Source of the DNA: Euzebyella marina
GTDB lineage: Bacteria > Bacteroidota > Bacteroidia > Flavobacteriales > Flavobacteriaceae
DNA: 64,000 nucleotides
Direction of reading: 5' to 3'
NCBI RefSeq assembly: GCF_014855515.1
Contig: NZ_JACYFK010000001.1
Location: 496,001 to 560,000 of the forward strand
The notes under the pieces were generated by a model that saw nothing but the letters and a program-made list of their open reading frames with translations, was not told the DNA's origin and ran no database searches. Made by a program: the position numbers and the translations under genes. Of this stretch, positions 39,154-49,217 are shown piece after piece; within the stretch, counting starts at the first letter, position 1; every line of letters begins with the position of its first letter.

Positions 39154-39504
39154 TTGAAGAAAAAGTGTGAGGAGTGCGGTCGGGAAATTATTGGCAGAAC
39201 AGACAAAAAGTTCTGTTCCGATTACTGTCGAAACGCATATCATAACAAACTTAACAAAGACACCAACAATCTTATTCGAAACACAAATAACAGACTACGA
39301 AAAAACTACCGAATTTTGGAAAGCTTTTCGCTGAAGGATGGTAAGACGACTACCCCAAAAACCAAACTGACTGATAAAGGCTTCGATTTCGAGCATATAA
39401 CTAGTATCTACACGACCAAAAAAGGCACCGTTTACTATTTTGTATACGACTTAGGGTATCTACCTCTAGACAACGATTTCATCATGATTGTTAAGCGCGA
39501 ATGA
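39154..39504 (+). CDS. Small zinc-ribbon protein
   Basis: 116 aa if translation starts at TTG 39154, one base after the upstream stop; an ATG at 39103 lies inside the upstream gene. The N-terminus carries a treble-clef-like zinc site CEECGREIIGRTDKKFCSDYC (four cysteines as CxxC and CxxxC), followed by a basic Asn-rich helix and a C-terminal beta part (GTVYYFVYDLGYLPLDNDFI). Similar small proteins occur in other Flavobacteriia without known function. Nucleic-acid binding is plausible from the basic middle but not shown. Confidence 0.6.
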   Translation: MKKKCEECGREIIGRTDKKFCSDYCRNAYHNKLNKDTNNLIRNTNNRLRKNYRILESFSLKDGKTTTPKTKLTDKGFDFEHITSIYTTKKGTVYYFVYDLGYLPLDNDFIMIVKRE

Positions 39505-39525
39505 CGCAAAAGCCTCCTAAATGAA

Positions 39526-39547
39526 AAAAGCACCTCAGGGTGCTTTT
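39526..39547. terminator. Bidirectional rho-independent terminator
   Basis: AAAAGCACC (39526-39534) pairs with GGTGCTTTT (39539-39547) around a TCAG loop. A and T runs flank the stem on both sides, so it can serve both the zinc-ribbon gene and the convergent CBS gene. Confidence 0.8.
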
Positions 39548-39574
39548 CAAATTCATATAATTCAGATAAAAGAG

Positions 39575-40045
39575 TTACTTCCAGTTGTGGCCGTTCAATT
39601 TCAGCGCAGCAACTACAATATCCTTTCTACTAATCTGGCCTACAAGTATGCCGTCTCGCATAACGGGTAGCCTTCTACGGTTGTGCTTATCGAAAATACC
39701 GGCAGCATCAAAAATAGAAATGTCGTGCGGTATCGTTTCAACTTCCTTGGTCATAAATTTCTCGACACTCTTATCTAAAATCGGTTGATTGAAATATCTA
39801 CTTTCAGAAATCTGCTTCATACAATCCGCTTCCGATATGATTCCTACCAAAAACCCATTGTCATCCAAAACAGGCCCCCCAGAGATATTGTGTTTGGTAA
39901 ATAATTCCATAACCTCTAGAATCGACTGATCCGTTCTGAACGTAATCAGGTTCTGGGTCATATAGTCCGACACCAAAATAGGGGCATCGTACTCCTTCTT
40001 TGCTACAGCCTTGGCCCTAGGGCCCATAAAACTCTTAATTCCCAT
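39575..40045 (-). CDS. Two-CBS-domain protein
   Basis: 156 aa. Two CBS motifs: about 24-80 (VSDYMTQNLITFRTDQSILEV, GGPVLDDNGFLVGIISEADC) and about 90-150 (VEKFMTKEVETIPHDISIFDA, RRLPVMRDGILVGQISRKDIV). A pair of CBS motifs forms a Bateman module that binds adenine nucleotides. There is no attached enzyme or channel, so it probably acts as a small energy-state sensor on an unknown partner. It is divergent from the M28 peptidase. Confidence 0.88.
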   Translation of the reverse strand: MGIKSFMGPRAKAVAKKEYDAPILVSDYMTQNLITFRTDQSILEVMELFTKHNISGGPVLDDNGFLVGIISEADCMKQISESRYFNQPILDKSVEKFMTKEVETIPHDISIFDAAGIFDKHNRRRLPVMRDGILVGQISRKDIVVAALKLNGHNWK

Positions 40046-40253
40046 AACGATTTGGTTTAATTCTGCAAGGTATTGCAGAAGGTTAATTACTAAAGATACT
40101 TAAAAAAACAATACATTCTGCTATTTTTCAGCTTGTTGACTGTTGAATTCGCAACAAACCCCTTAAAAAACAATCAATCTTTTTAAGCATCGGCTATAAT
40201 ATTTGTCTTCATTATTTGGGGAAATTTATATTTTTATTTCAGCAATCGCCCCC

Positions 40254-42539
40254 ATGAAAAAAACTCCTTCCTATATCATTATAATTTTAATGGCCGCAGC
40301 CATTTATTGGGGGTTCTACACATCGACCCCAAGTTATGATCCCGATACAGAATCGACCCTAAATGAGTTTTCGGTAGACAGGGCGCTGGCACATGTTCAG
40401 CAATTGTCTAAAGAACCTCATGCGCTAGGTTTTCCGGCTCACCAATCTGCAAAAATGTATGTTTTTGACCAGTTGAATAAAATGGGGCTTTCGCCCGTTA
40501 CACAAACCGGCTATGCTTTGGGCAAAGGCAACAACCTTAGTAAACCGACTAACATCATAGCTAAAATCGAGGGTACCGAACAAGGTAAGTCACTTTTAGT
40601 CTTGAGCCATTATGACAGTAATCCGCATTCGTCTCTTGGTGCCAGCGACGCGGCCAGTGGAGTGGCAACTATTTTAGAGGGAGTTAGGGCGTTTTTATCC
40701 AAAAAAATTCGACCAACCAATGATATTATTATTCTCTTTACCGATTCTGAAGAACTCGGGCTCAATGGTGCAGAACTGTTTGCCAACCAACACCCTTGGG
40801 CCAAGAATATCGGTTTAGTGTTAAACTTTGAAGCACGCGGTAGTGGTGGGCCCAGCTATACGTTTATTGAAACGAACAGGGGAAACCAAAACCTGATTTC
40901 CGAATTTATAGCTGCTCGTCCCGAGCATCCCATGGCCAACTCACTTTATTACAGCATTTACAAAATGTTGCCCAACGATACAGACCTTACGGTATTTCGA
41001 GAGAATCTTGATATCGATGGTTTTAATTTCGCTTTTATTGATGACCATTTCGATTATCACACAGCTCAAGATTCTTTTGAAAGATTAGACCGAACAAGTT
41101 TAGCGCACCAAGGTAGTTATCTGATGCCGTTATTGGAACATTTTAGCCAAGCCAATCTCAATCAGTTGAAAAGTTTAAATGACCATGTGTATTTCAACAT
41201 GCCCTTTTTTCATGTGGTTACCTACCCTTTTGATTGGATCATGCCTTTGCTTTTTATAGCCATACTATTCTTCGTTGCCCTATTGATCCGTGGAATACAG
41301 AAGAAATCGCTTAGTTTAAAAAAATCGCTCTTAGGTTTCATACCCCTATTAGTGACACTTTTATTGAATGGTTTAGTAGGCTATTTCGCATGGCCTTTTT
41401 TAAAGTGGGTATACCCGTCTTATAACGACATCTTGCATGGTTTTACATATAATGGCTACCTCTACATATTGGCCTTCGCCCTATTTTCTCTCGCCATTTG
41501 CATGTTCGTCTACCACCGTTATCATGAAATTGGTATACGTAATCTGTTAGTGGCACCTCTGGTGCTATGGCTTGTTATCTGTACCCTTGTCGCGATTTAT
41601 TTGCCAGGAGCAAGCTTCTTTATAGTTCCGGTTTTCTGCTTACTGGCCATGTGGCTAACGCTAATCAATCAGAAAGACCCACATACCCTTTTGTTGCTGT
41701 TTTTAGCGCTACCTGCCCTTTGGCTTTACACCCCATTTATCAAAGGTTTTGCGGTAGGTCTAGGGTTAAAAATGCTAGTAGCATCGACACTTATGCTTAC
41801 GTTGACATTTTTTCTGATTTCACCTGTTTTGGCTTCTTATCGATTTTCTAAAGGATGGTCGAAAGTGTTTTTCACAGGATTTTTCATTTGTCTGATAGTC
41901 GCCCATATTGATTCGGGGTTTGATGAGGACAGAAAAAGACCCAGCAGCTTGGTTTATGTATCGGATAATGATTCAAAAAAAGCATATTGGGGAAGCTATG
42001 ATAACGTTTTGACCGAATGGAACGAGGATTATTTCATCAATCAAGACAGTATGCCCCTGAGGTTGAAATCTAAAATACTGTCCAGTAAATATGGCACAGC
42101 CTTTCAACAGGTATCGGAGGCCCCAAAAATAAATCTGGAAAAACCTAAAATTGAAACTTTAAAAGACACGATAATTGGCGAAAAAAGAATCATTGAAGTA
42201 TGTTTGACCCCGCAGCGCGTTGTGAACCGATTGGATGTGTATTTAGATGGAGCCGATTTGCTGACCGCCAATGTTAACGGACAAGAACTATCTACATACG
42301 ATTTACCCAAAAACTCTTCCGGTAGGCTTTTTACCCATTATTTAACCCCCGATGAGTATACAGAACTGCAATTGAGCATGGCCAAAAATCAAAAGCCAAA
42401 ATTGACATTTTTTGAGTCTTCTAACGACCTATTAACTAATCAAGAATTAAATATCGAAGAAAGACCTGAACACCAAATGCCAATGCCCTTTGTTGTAAAT
42501 GATGCCATTATAAATATTACCACCGTTAGTTATGAATAA
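40254..42539 (+). CDS. Membrane-anchored M28-family metallopeptidase
   Basis: 761 aa from ATG 40254 (a TTG at 40203 is in frame but less likely). One N-terminal membrane helix is followed by a peptidase domain (about 60-310) with the M28 zinc ligands visible in LSHYDSNP, GASDAASGVA, TDSEELGLNGAELF, NFEARGSGGPS and FDYHTAQDSFE. About eight further transmembrane helices (about 330-570) and a C-terminal extracytoplasmic beta domain follow. This is the layout of Fxna/ERMP1-like bacterial relatives. The stop overlaps the next start by 8 bp. Confidence 0.9.
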   Translation: MKKTPSYIIIILMAAAIYWGFYTSTPSYDPDTESTLNEFSVDRALAHVQQLSKEPHALGFPAHQSAKMYVFDQLNKMGLSPVTQTGYALGKGNNLSKPTNIIAKIEGTEQGKSLLVLSHYDSNPHSSLGASDAASGVATILEGVRAFLSKKIRPTNDIIILFTDSEELGLNGAELFANQHPWAKNIGLVLNFEARGSGGPSYTFIETNRGNQNLISEFIAARPEHPMANSLYYSIYKMLPNDTDLTVFRENLDIDGFNFAFIDDHFDYHTAQDSFERLDRTSLAHQGSYLMPLLEHFSQANLNQLKSLNDHVYFNMPFFHVVTYPFDWIMPLLFIAILFFVALLIRGIQKKSLSLKKSLLGFIPLLVTLLLNGLVGYFAWPFLKWVYPSYNDILHGFTYNGYLYILAFALFSLAICMFVYHRYHEIGIRNLLVAPLVLWLVICTLVAIYLPGASFFIVPVFCLLAMWLTLINQKDPHTLLLLFLALPALWLYTPFIKGFAVGLGLKMLVASTLMLTLTFFLISPVLASYRFSKGWSKVFFTGFFICLIVAHIDSGFDEDRKRPSSLVYVSDNDSKKAYWGSYDNVLTEWNEDYFINQDSMPLRLKSKILSSKYGTAFQQVSEAPKINLEKPKIETLKDTIIGEKRIIEVCLTPQRVVNRLDVYLDGADLLTANVNGQELSTYDLPKNSSGRLFTHYLTPDEYTELQLSMAKNQKPKLTFFESSNDLLTNQELNIEERPEHQMPMPFVVNDAIINITTVSYE

Positions 42540-43335
42540 CAAAATTGCCCTTATAGGATGCGGATGGCTCGGATTGCCCTTAGCAAAGTCTCTACTCAAA
42601 AAGGGCTATCAAGTAGCAGGTAGCACTACCTCTGTAGAAAAACTATCCCAATTAAGAGAAAACGGTATTTCTCCTTTTCTAATAACACTTTCAGAAGAAG
42701 GCATTGACGGAAACATTGAAACGCTATTAAATAACGCAGCTGTAGTTATCATCAACGTACCCCCGAAATTACGAGGGGGTTCACGAGAGAATTATGTAGT
42801 TAAAATGTCGTTTTTAAATACCGCTATTTTAGAAGCAAAAATACCTAAGGTCATTTTTGTCAGCAGCACTTCTGTTTATGGGGACGCTTCTGGCGATGTT
42901 ACCGAGGAGACCCCTACCCTTCCCAGCACCGAATCAGGTAAGCAATTGTTACTTTCTGAAAATATTTTTAGGGTAGAAAAAAATTATGAGACTACCGTTA
43001 TTCGTTTCGGGGGGTTAATAGGCCCAAATAGGCATCCCGTTACCATGCTTTCGAAAAGAAAGAATTTAAAGAATGGGCATCATCCCATTAATCTTATTCA
43101 TCTTACCGATTGCATCAGAGTTATTGAAGAAATCTTACAGCAAGGTTGGTGGAATATGATTTTCAATGCGGTTTACCCCTATCACCCATCTAAGGAAGAC
43201 TACTACACGGGAGAAGCTGAAAGAAGAAACTTGCAAAAACCTGATTATGAACCTTCTAAAAAAGAGGAAGGTAAAACAATTATATCCTATAATTTAATAA
43301 CTGTTAAAGGATTCGAATTCACTACAACGTTATAG
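42532..43335 (+). CDS. NAD(P)-binding epimerase-like protein (YeeZ/SDR type)
   Basis: 267 aa. A Rossmann start IALIGCGWLGLPLAKSLLKK and the strand VIFVSSTSVYGDASGDV are present, with VIRFGGLIGPNRHPVTML later. A classical YxxxK catalytic pair is not obvious after SSTSVYG, as in YeeZ-like members of the extended SDR group, so catalysis is uncertain. It overlaps the upstream peptidase by 8 bp, implying co-translation, though no shared pathway is evident. Confidence 0.8.
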   Translation: MNNKIALIGCGWLGLPLAKSLLKKGYQVAGSTTSVEKLSQLRENGISPFLITLSEEGIDGNIETLLNNAAVVIINVPPKLRGGSRENYVVKMSFLNTAILEAKIPKVIFVSSTSVYGDASGDVTEETPTLPSTESGKQLLLSENIFRVEKNYETTVIRFGGLIGPNRHPVTMLSKRKNLKNGHHPINLIHLTDCIRVIEEILQQGWWNMIFNAVYPYHPSKEDYYTGEAERRNLQKPDYEPSKKEEGKTIISYNLITVKGFEFTTTL

Positions 43336-43450
43336 TTTGTTTTCACAACACTAAAGGGCAGGTTCACAACAAAGTTGGGCGATAGTTGTTAAGATAGGCT
43401 GCATTTCATCGATTAAGGTCTAACTTTGAGGTAAATAAAAACTATTTGCC

Positions 43451-43825
43451 ATGGAAAATTCAAAATTACGCGGGCGTATTTTGATGGAGATGGAAAATTT
43501 ACTCGCCCGTGAAGTACCCAAGCAAAAAGTTCCCCAGAAATTAGAAAACTTACATAAAGACCTTTTAAAAAAACATTATAACGCAGCAGAAGTTTCAATA
43601 GATTACCATAGAAGAAGAGTAGAACTGGCCATTGTGATGAACGATGGCGATTACGACCCGAAAAAGATCAACCTTACTTTACCTACCCTTCACACCAATC
43701 TCTGGTTTAGAAACTTGTATGATTTTATGAAATCGTGCCTGGAAAAAGATCCTAAAAGCATTGCCTTCTATGCCACTTTGCTCAGGGCCTACCAAGGTAA
43801 CGAAAAAAGAATGGCGCTTCAATAA
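43451..43825 (+). CDS. Conserved hypothetical protein
   Basis: 124 aa, soluble, mixed alpha/beta, no signal or membrane helix. Notable segments are YHRRRVELAIVMNDGDY and TLHTNLWFRNLYDFMKSCLEKDPKSIAFYATLLRAYQG. No known domain recognised. It has its own terminator 24 bp downstream and looks monocistronic. Confidence 0.7.
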   Translation: MENSKLRGRILMEMENLLAREVPKQKVPQKLENLHKDLLKKHYNAAEVSIDYHRRRVELAIVMNDGDYDPKKINLTLPTLHTNLWFRNLYDFMKSCLEKDPKSIAFYATLLRAYQGNEKRMALQ

Positions 43826-43849
43826 CGCATTACCCAGACTAACATTTTT

Positions 43850-43877
43850 AAAAAGGATGTCTTTTGGCATCCTTTTT
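43850..43877 (+). terminator. Rho-independent terminator
   Basis: AAAAAGGATG (43850-43859) pairs perfectly with CATCCTTTTT (43868-43877) around an 8-base loop, ending in a T run. Confidence 0.85.
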
Positions 43878-43982
43878 ACATTTACCCATTTCTATTATTG
43901 TCTTATTAACAGAACGATAGCAATAATATTAGTATTTTTGCCCACCAAAACCAGAAGATTTTCAATCACTAAACACGATTTC

Positions 43983-44693
43983 ATGAGAAAAATGGCCTTT
44001 TTGGTGCTTCTTGGGTTCGGCTTTACCGCCCAGGCACAAACAAAAAGTGAACTTCAAAAGCACTACGAAGAATTTTACCAAGAAATGAGGTTACAGGGTG
44101 ACGTTACAGGTGTCATCAATGCCCTTACCCACTTGAATGTACTTGCACCCTCTAAAGAGCGTAGAGATACCTTGGCGTATGTTTATGCCAACAACAATCA
44201 GCACATGCAAGCCTTGAATACCATTGGTATTGAAAAAGAGGAAAACGATTCTGATATGGCGGTTCAGGTGAAAGCGATTTCATTAAAAGCCCTCAATCAA
44301 CCTAAAAGAGCTTTAGAACATTTTGAAGAGCTTTTCAAAAGAAACGAAAATCCTTATCTCGCGTACGAAATTGCCGATCTTAAAATACAAACGGGAGATA
44401 ACGACGGGGCTATATCAAATATCGAATATGGCGTAGCGAATGCTAAAGATGATATGAAATATGCCTTTTACGAGAGACAACAACCATACGAAGTGCCCTT
44501 AAAAGCTGCATTTCTACATCTAAAGGCACTTACTCAGTATAACAAGAACAAAGATGATATCGATGGTGCGATTGCTCTGATAGACCAAGCATTGGCCTTA
44601 GATCCTAATTTCAATCTTGCCAGTTTGAGCAAACAGGCTTTAGAGTCTAGAAAGAACCCTCCTGCGGCAGCCGCAGAAGAGAAAAAAGAATAG
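43983..44693 (+). CDS. Secreted TPR-repeat protein
   Basis: 236 aa from ATG 43983, which gives a signal peptide cut near AQAQ (residues 1-19). The rest is helical with TPR-like pairs (LAYVYANNNQHMQAL, ALNQPKRALEHFEELFKRNENPYLAYEIADL, GAIALIDQALALDPNFN) and a low-complexity acidic-Ala tail. TPR proteins act as scaffolds in the periplasm; the partner is unknown. The frame is open upstream to 43761 but that part overlaps a terminator. Confidence 0.85.
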   Translation: MRKMAFLVLLGFGFTAQAQTKSELQKHYEEFYQEMRLQGDVTGVINALTHLNVLAPSKERRDTLAYVYANNNQHMQALNTIGIEKEENDSDMAVQVKAISLKALNQPKRALEHFEELFKRNENPYLAYEIADLKIQTGDNDGAISNIEYGVANAKDDMKYAFYERQQPYEVPLKAAFLHLKALTQYNKNKDDIDGAIALIDQALALDPNFNLASLSKQALESRKNPPAAAAEEKKE

Positions 44694-44715
44694 TTTCTTA
44701 CAAAGAATTTGATAG

Positions 44716-44748
44716 ACGGCGCTTTATTTACAGAGTGCCGTTTTTTTT
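44716..44748 (+). terminator. Rho-independent terminator
   Basis: ACGGCGC (44716-44722) pairs with GTGCCGT (44735-44741) with one G-T wobble, followed by eight T residues. It lies at the end of the TPR gene and reaches the last codon of the convergent lipoprotein gene. Confidence 0.8.
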
Positions 44749-45238
44749 ATTCCAATATCAAATTGGTATCCAACGTATTGTTGACTACCACGTTGAACTG
44801 ATTGCGAAATGCATTATATGCCTCAAACATTTGCATTATCGACTCTTCAGGGTTTTGATAATAGTAAAGATCACCTTTAATCTTTAGAATATAGGTTCTG
44901 AAAACCTTTTGTCTGCTCTTAATCTGCGGAATATCAAATTTTTCAGGGTATTCCGATGCGACCAATTCCTTTTGCTTTTCAATCAGGTCGTCAATGGTGA
45001 GTGCCAAATCTTCTTTATTCTCAACTTTATAAAGCGCATCAAAAGCGGTCTCTAAGGCTTGATAGGCTGTCCAATCCTGTAAAATATCTAAAGCCGTTTG
45101 ATTGATGACCAATTTCTTAGGCCAACTTTCAACATTAAGTTCGTAGCTTGAGGCACTTGAAGTTTCCTCATTGTTGTTTTCATTTTTACATGAAAAAAGG
45201 GAGAAAGCAACGAAAGCAAAAAAGAACATTCTTTTCAT
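44747..45238 (-). CDS. Small lipoprotein of unknown function
   Basis: 163 aa from ATG 45238, which gives a lipoprotein signal with lipobox LFSC (Cys 17). The mature part starts with an Asn/Glu linker and is then helical (LDILQDWTAYQALETAFDALYK, PQIKSRQKVFRTYILKIKGDLYY). No domain recognised; the pattern recalls other helical Flavobacteriia lipoproteins. The start codon is 66 bp from the divergent tdh start, so the two share a promoter region. Confidence 0.75.
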   Translation of the reverse strand: MKRMFFFAFVAFSLFSCKNENNNEETSSASSYELNVESWPKKLVINQTALDILQDWTAYQALETAFDALYKVENKEDLALTIDDLIEKQKELVASEYPEKFDIPQIKSRQKVFRTYILKIKGDLYYYQNPEESIMQMFEAYNAFRNQFNVVVNNTLDTNLILE

Positions 45239-45267
45239 ATGGCGAATGTACAAATTTTGCAAACAGT

Positions 45268-45275
45268 TATATTTG
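45268..45275 (+). promoter_or_regulatory. Possible -7 promoter element of tdh
   Basis: TATATTTG matches TAnnTTTG exactly, 29 bp before the tdh start codon. A TTG is present upstream but too close, so only the -7 half is supported. Confidence 0.35.
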
Positions 45276-45303
45276 CGCCAAACCCCATTTTAACTTCCAT
45301 TTA

Positions 45304-46242
45304 ATGCAAAAATACATACTCATTATTGGCGCTTGTGGCCAGATAGGAACCGAATTGACCTTGACGCTTCGTCAAAGATATGGCAACGACAAAGTGATTG
45401 CCAGTGACATACGCGAAGGAAACGAGAGCCTTATGGAATCCGGTCCGTTCGAAATTCTTGACGCTACCGATTATGACGCTTTGGAAGAAGTGGTTGCCTA
45501 TTACGAAATCAGTGAGGTGTATCTCATGGCGGCCATGTTGAGCGCAACGGCAGAAAAATTTCCTATGCGTGCCTGGAACCTTAACATGAATTCTTTGTTC
45601 AATGTTTTGAACTTGGCGAAAGAAAAGAAGATCGACAAAGTTTTTTGGCCGTCAAGCATAGCGGTTTTTGGAGCGAATACACCCGATACTTTAACTCCGC
45701 AAAGTACCATTATGGAGCCGTCTACAGTTTATGGCATAAGCAAGCAGTCCGGTGAACGGTGGTGCAACTACTACCATAACAAGTTTCATGTAGATGTTCG
45801 CAGTATTAGATACCCTGGACTCATAAGCTGGAAAACCATGCCAGGTGGCGGAACGACCGATTATGCCGTAGAAATATATCATAAGGCGCTTTCAGAGAAA
45901 AAATATACCTGTTTTCTTCGGGAAGATACCGAGTTGCCCATGATGTTTATGGATGATGCCATTAGGGCCACCTTGGAATTGATGGATGCTCCGGCGGAAG
46001 ATATAAAAGTACGTTCTGCATATAACCTTTCTGCCATGAGCTTTACCCCCGCCCAAATTGCAGATAGCATAAAGTCTCACATTCCAGAATTTGAAATTAG
46101 CTATGAACCTGACTTTAGGCAAGCGATAGCCGACACTTGGCCAAGCAGTATCGATGATTCATCTGCCCAAACCGAATGGGGCTGGCAGCCAGAATTCGAC
46201 CTAGAAAGAACTACTTCTGAAATGCTAGAAAAGCTTGGCTAG
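45304..46242 (+). CDS. tdh: L-threonine 3-dehydrogenase (short-chain/epimerase type)
   Basis: 312 aa from ATG 45304. It oxidises L-threonine with NAD to 2-amino-3-oxobutyrate. The Rossmann motif GACGQIGTEL lies at residues 8-17, the catalytic YxxxK at Tyr143-Lys147 (TVYGISK), and the segment KTMPGGGTTDYAVEIYHKAL is characteristic of the UDP-galactose-epimerase-like TDH first described from Flavobacterium. An in-frame ATG at 45148 is inside the divergent gene and rejected. The partner 2-amino-3-oxobutyrate lyase is not in the window. Confidence 0.9.
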   Translation: MQKYILIIGACGQIGTELTLTLRQRYGNDKVIASDIREGNESLMESGPFEILDATDYDALEEVVAYYEISEVYLMAAMLSATAEKFPMRAWNLNMNSLFNVLNLAKEKKIDKVFWPSSIAVFGANTPDTLTPQSTIMEPSTVYGISKQSGERWCNYYHNKFHVDVRSIRYPGLISWKTMPGGGTTDYAVEIYHKALSEKKYTCFLREDTELPMMFMDDAIRATLELMDAPAEDIKVRSAYNLSAMSFTPAQIADSIKSHIPEFEISYEPDFRQAIADTWPSSIDDSSAQTEWGWQPEFDLERTTSEMLEKLG

Positions 46243-46255
46243 AAATAATTAGCCG

Positions 46256-47626
46256 CTACTTATGAAATCGTAACTTGCGCTCAATGGCCATAATCATGGC
46301 ATTGGCCAAATCTTTACCTGTTGCATTTTCAATTCCCTCAAGACCTGGGGAAGAGTTCACTTCCAGCAATAACGGACCTTTGTTGGAACGTATGATGTCA
46401 ACACCGGCAACCGCCAAGTTAAGTACCTTAGCCGCCTTCTGGGCCAATTTACGTTCCTCAGAAGTAATCTTTATTATGGATGCCTTGCCCCCTTGGTGAA
46501 TATTGGCTCTGAATTCACCTTTTTCGGCCTGTCGTTGCATAGACGCCACTACCTTTCCATTGATGACAAAGCAGCGTATATCTTGCCCATTGGCCTCTTT
46601 GATAAATTCTTGCACCAAGATATTGGTATTCACGCTTTTAAAGGCATTGATTACACTCTCTGCTGCCTTATTGGTTTCGGCAAGTACCACCCCTTTACCT
46701 TGTGTGCTTTCCAACAGTTTTATAATCAACGGCGCACCGTTTACCATTTTTATCAGATCTTTGGTATCCATCGGAGACTTGGCAAAGCCTGTTATCGGTA
46801 TATGAATGTCATTTTTTGAGAACAATTGCGATGCGAAGAGTTTATCTCTAGATTGAGAGATAGCCTCGGCCGAATTCTGACAATAAACCCCAAGGTTATT
46901 GAATTGACGGATTAAAGCACAACCGTAAAAAGTAACGGACGGCTTTATTCTTGGTATAACGGCATCAAACTCTTTTAAAATATTACCCCCACGATAGCGG
47001 ATTTCCGGGGAATGGGCGTCTAACTTCATATAGGCAAGCTCGACATTCAAAAAAACAATCTCATGCCCTCTCGCCTCTGCCGCCTCAATAATACGTTTGT
47101 TGCTATACAATTGCGGATTGCTGGCCAGCAATGCAATTTTAAGTCCGCTCTTTTCCTTATAATACGGTGCATACTTTTGGTTAATTTCCTCTTCGGAGAA
47201 AGACTGCACTTGAAAGCTGACCGCCGGGTTGACCACAAAACGGTCAATAATCGCTTCTCGGCCCAATAGCATTCGAAACTCCATGGTATCGCGATTGGCC
47301 AAGGTCAGTTCGATATCGAACTTTTCGTCACCCATGACGACAGAAGTTTTGACCACCAAGCGTTCTTCCGAAATTCCTGATGAACTTTTGACCATACGAC
47401 GATCGACCAGTTTGGCCTCGCACGGTATGGTGATACTTCGATTCTCTTGAAGCGGATTCACCTCAAACTTCACCCATTCTTGGGCACCTCGGTTCACTAC
47501 TTTTATATTCGTCGCTTGAATCGATGACGTTTTGGCCCCTGAGTCTACCCTAGCCTTGATGGCCGGTATGCCCAAAGATTCAAATACGCACCATTCTTCG
47601 CTTCCAATAATTTTTAAGTCTGTCAA
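46256..47626 (-). CDS. Fusion of RimB-like aspartyl-protease-fold domain and RimK-like ATP-grasp ligase
   Basis: 456 aa. Residues about 1-145 match the ATP-dependent zinc protease/RimB fold ([22 protein letters not shown]). Residues about 160-456 match RimK ([68 protein letters not shown]). RimK adds glutamates to the C-terminus of ribosomal protein S6; RimB trims or regulates this. Having both in one chain suggests writer and eraser in one protein. It overlaps the upstream gene by 4 bp (ATGA), hence is co-translated with the GNAT-nitrilase. The actual substrate is unknown. Confidence 0.85.
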   Translation of the reverse strand: MTDLKIIGSEEWCVFESLGIPAIKARVDSGAKTSSIQATNIKVVNRGAQEWVKFEVNPLQENRSITIPCEAKLVDRRMVKSSSGISEERLVVKTSVVMGDEKFDIELTLANRDTMEFRMLLGREAIIDRFVVNPAVSFQVQSFSEEEINQKYAPYYKEKSGLKIALLASNPQLYSNKRIIEAAEARGHEIVFLNVELAYMKLDAHSPEIRYRGGNILKEFDAVIPRIKPSVTFYGCALIRQFNNLGVYCQNSAEAISQSRDKLFASQLFSKNDIHIPITGFAKSPMDTKDLIKMVNGAPLIIKLLESTQGKGVVLAETNKAAESVINAFKSVNTNILVQEFIKEANGQDIRCFVINGKVVASMQRQAEKGEFRANIHQGGKASIIKITSEERKLAQKAAKVLNLAVAGVDIIRSNKGPLLLEVNSSPGLEGIENATGKDLANAMIMAIERKLRFHK

Positions 47627-49155
47627 TTTCTCTTTTTTGTGAGTTTAAATATGTCAGTTCTTCTATCCTTCAAATTTCTTACCGCCCCGAATTGGTTAAG
47701 CTCCCTTAAAAGGTCGATATCTACATCGGCAATCAATATCATTTCTGCGTTAGGTGTCGCTTCTGCCTTGATTCCGTTAGTAGGAAAGGAGAAGTCGCAC
47801 GGCGTGAACACCATACTTTGCGCAAACTGAATATCCATATTATGAACCTTTGGCAAATTACCCACACTCCCGGCAATTGCTACATAACATTCGTTCTCAA
47901 TCGCTCTCGATTGCGCACAGTTTCTTACCCTTGAAAATCCGTTTTGCGTATCGGTCAAAAAAGGAACAAAAAGAATATCCATTCCCTCATCGGCCAAAAG
48001 TCTTCCTAATTCCGGGAACTCGACATCATAGCATATAAGAATACCTATTTTACCACAATCGGTATCGAAAGTCTTTAAACGACTGCCCCCTTGCATACCC
48101 CAAACTTTTGATTCGTCGGGGGTAACATGCAGCTTTTCGTAACGTTCGATAGAACCATCCCTTTTGCACAAATAACCAACATTGTAAAGCCGGTCTTCTT
48201 TGATTTCGGGCATACTGCCCGTAATGATATTGATGTTGTAGGATATCGAATACTCGGAGAACTTCTGCACTATGGCATCGGTATGCTTGGCAAGTTCTCG
48301 AATTGCTTCCGGTTCAGACAGATGATTGTTCTCTGCCATCAAAGGAGCATTGAAAAATTCGGGAAAAAGGGCAAAATCGGATCGATAACCCGACACCGAA
48401 TCAATAAAGAACTCGGCTTGCTGCAAAAGGTCTTCTAGACCATCATAGGGTCGCATTTGCCATTGAATGAGGCCTAGGCGAACTACTTTTTTCTTAGTGG
48501 CCGCCTTTTTCGTGGGCTTTTCGTAATAGATATTGTCCCACTCCATCAAAACGGCAAACTCTTTTGAAGCCTGATCACCTTCCAAATAGCCTTTTAAGAT
48601 TTTAGCAGGATGAAAATCGTTATTGATCTGAAAGCTTAATACCGGATCATGAATTTCTTTACGACGAACCTTATCGATATACTCTTTCGGAGTCATTTTG
48701 GTGGCAAACTGATGGTAATTCGGTATACGCCCCCCAAAGGCAATTCCTTTCAGGTTCAGTTTTTCGCACAACTCTTTTCGATAATCGTAAAGGCGTCTTC
48801 CTAATCGAAGACCACGAAATTCGGGTTTTATAAAAACATCGATACCATATAGAATATCGCCATCTTCGGTATGGGTACTAAAGGTTTCTTGACCCGTAAT
48901 TTCTTGAAAAGTATGGTTATCTTCGAAGTTATCGTAGTCAACGATAATTGAAAGGGAGCACCCCGCCAATTGACCGTTGACCTTAATGACCACCTGACCC
49001 TCGGGAAAAAGCTTAATCAGGGACCTGATCTGTTTTTCGTTCCAATAAGAATCGGGCATATTTTGATATACCTCTTTCATGGCCATTTTTAGCTCCTGAT
49101 AATCTTTCAGGCCTAAAAACTTAAGCTCAACATTTTCTATGTCTTTTGAAATCAT
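47623..49155 (-). CDS. GNAT acetyltransferase - carbon-nitrogen hydrolase fusion
   Basis: 510 aa. The N-terminal half (about 1-215) is a GNAT domain ([20 protein letters not shown] is the acetyl-CoA loop). The C-terminal half (about 225-505) is a nitrilase-family amidase with the triad Glu266 (LFPEFFNAP), Lys341 ([10 protein letters not shown]) and Cys375 ([11 protein letters not shown]). Stand-alone relatives of the amidase half act on omega-amides or N-carbamoylputrescine. The gene sits downstream of arginine decarboxylase and agmatinase, so a polyamine-derived substrate is possible. It overlaps the RimB-RimK gene by 4 bp and lies 62 bp after the acidic-protein gene. Confidence 0.88.
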   Translation of the reverse strand: MISKDIENVELKFLGLKDYQELKMAMKEVYQNMPDSYWNEKQIRSLIKLFPEGQVVIKVNGQLAGCSLSIIVDYDNFEDNHTFQEITGQETFSTHTEDGDILYGIDVFIKPEFRGLRLGRRLYDYRKELCEKLNLKGIAFGGRIPNYHQFATKMTPKEYIDKVRRKEIHDPVLSFQINNDFHPAKILKGYLEGDQASKEFAVLMEWDNIYYEKPTKKAATKKKVVRLGLIQWQMRPYDGLEDLLQQAEFFIDSVSGYRSDFALFPEFFNAPLMAENNHLSEPEAIRELAKHTDAIVQKFSEYSISYNINIITGSMPEIKEDRLYNVGYLCKRDGSIERYEKLHVTPDESKVWGMQGGSRLKTFDTDCGKIGILICYDVEFPELGRLLADEGMDILFVPFLTDTQNGFSRVRNCAQSRAIENECYVAIAGSVGNLPKVHNMDIQFAQSMVFTPCDFSFPTNGIKAEATPNAEMILIADVDIDLLRELNQFGAVRNLKDRRTDIFKLTKKRN

Positions 49156-49217
49156 ATGGCACTAATAGCTTGAGGATAAGCTAGGCACTTATAGCAATTT
49201 TGATAAAGTTAGATCCA

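Noticed and set aside
45148-45303. N-terminal extension of tdh
   Set aside because: It lies within the divergent lipoprotein gene and lacks similarity to TDH proteins, which begin at the Rossmann strand.
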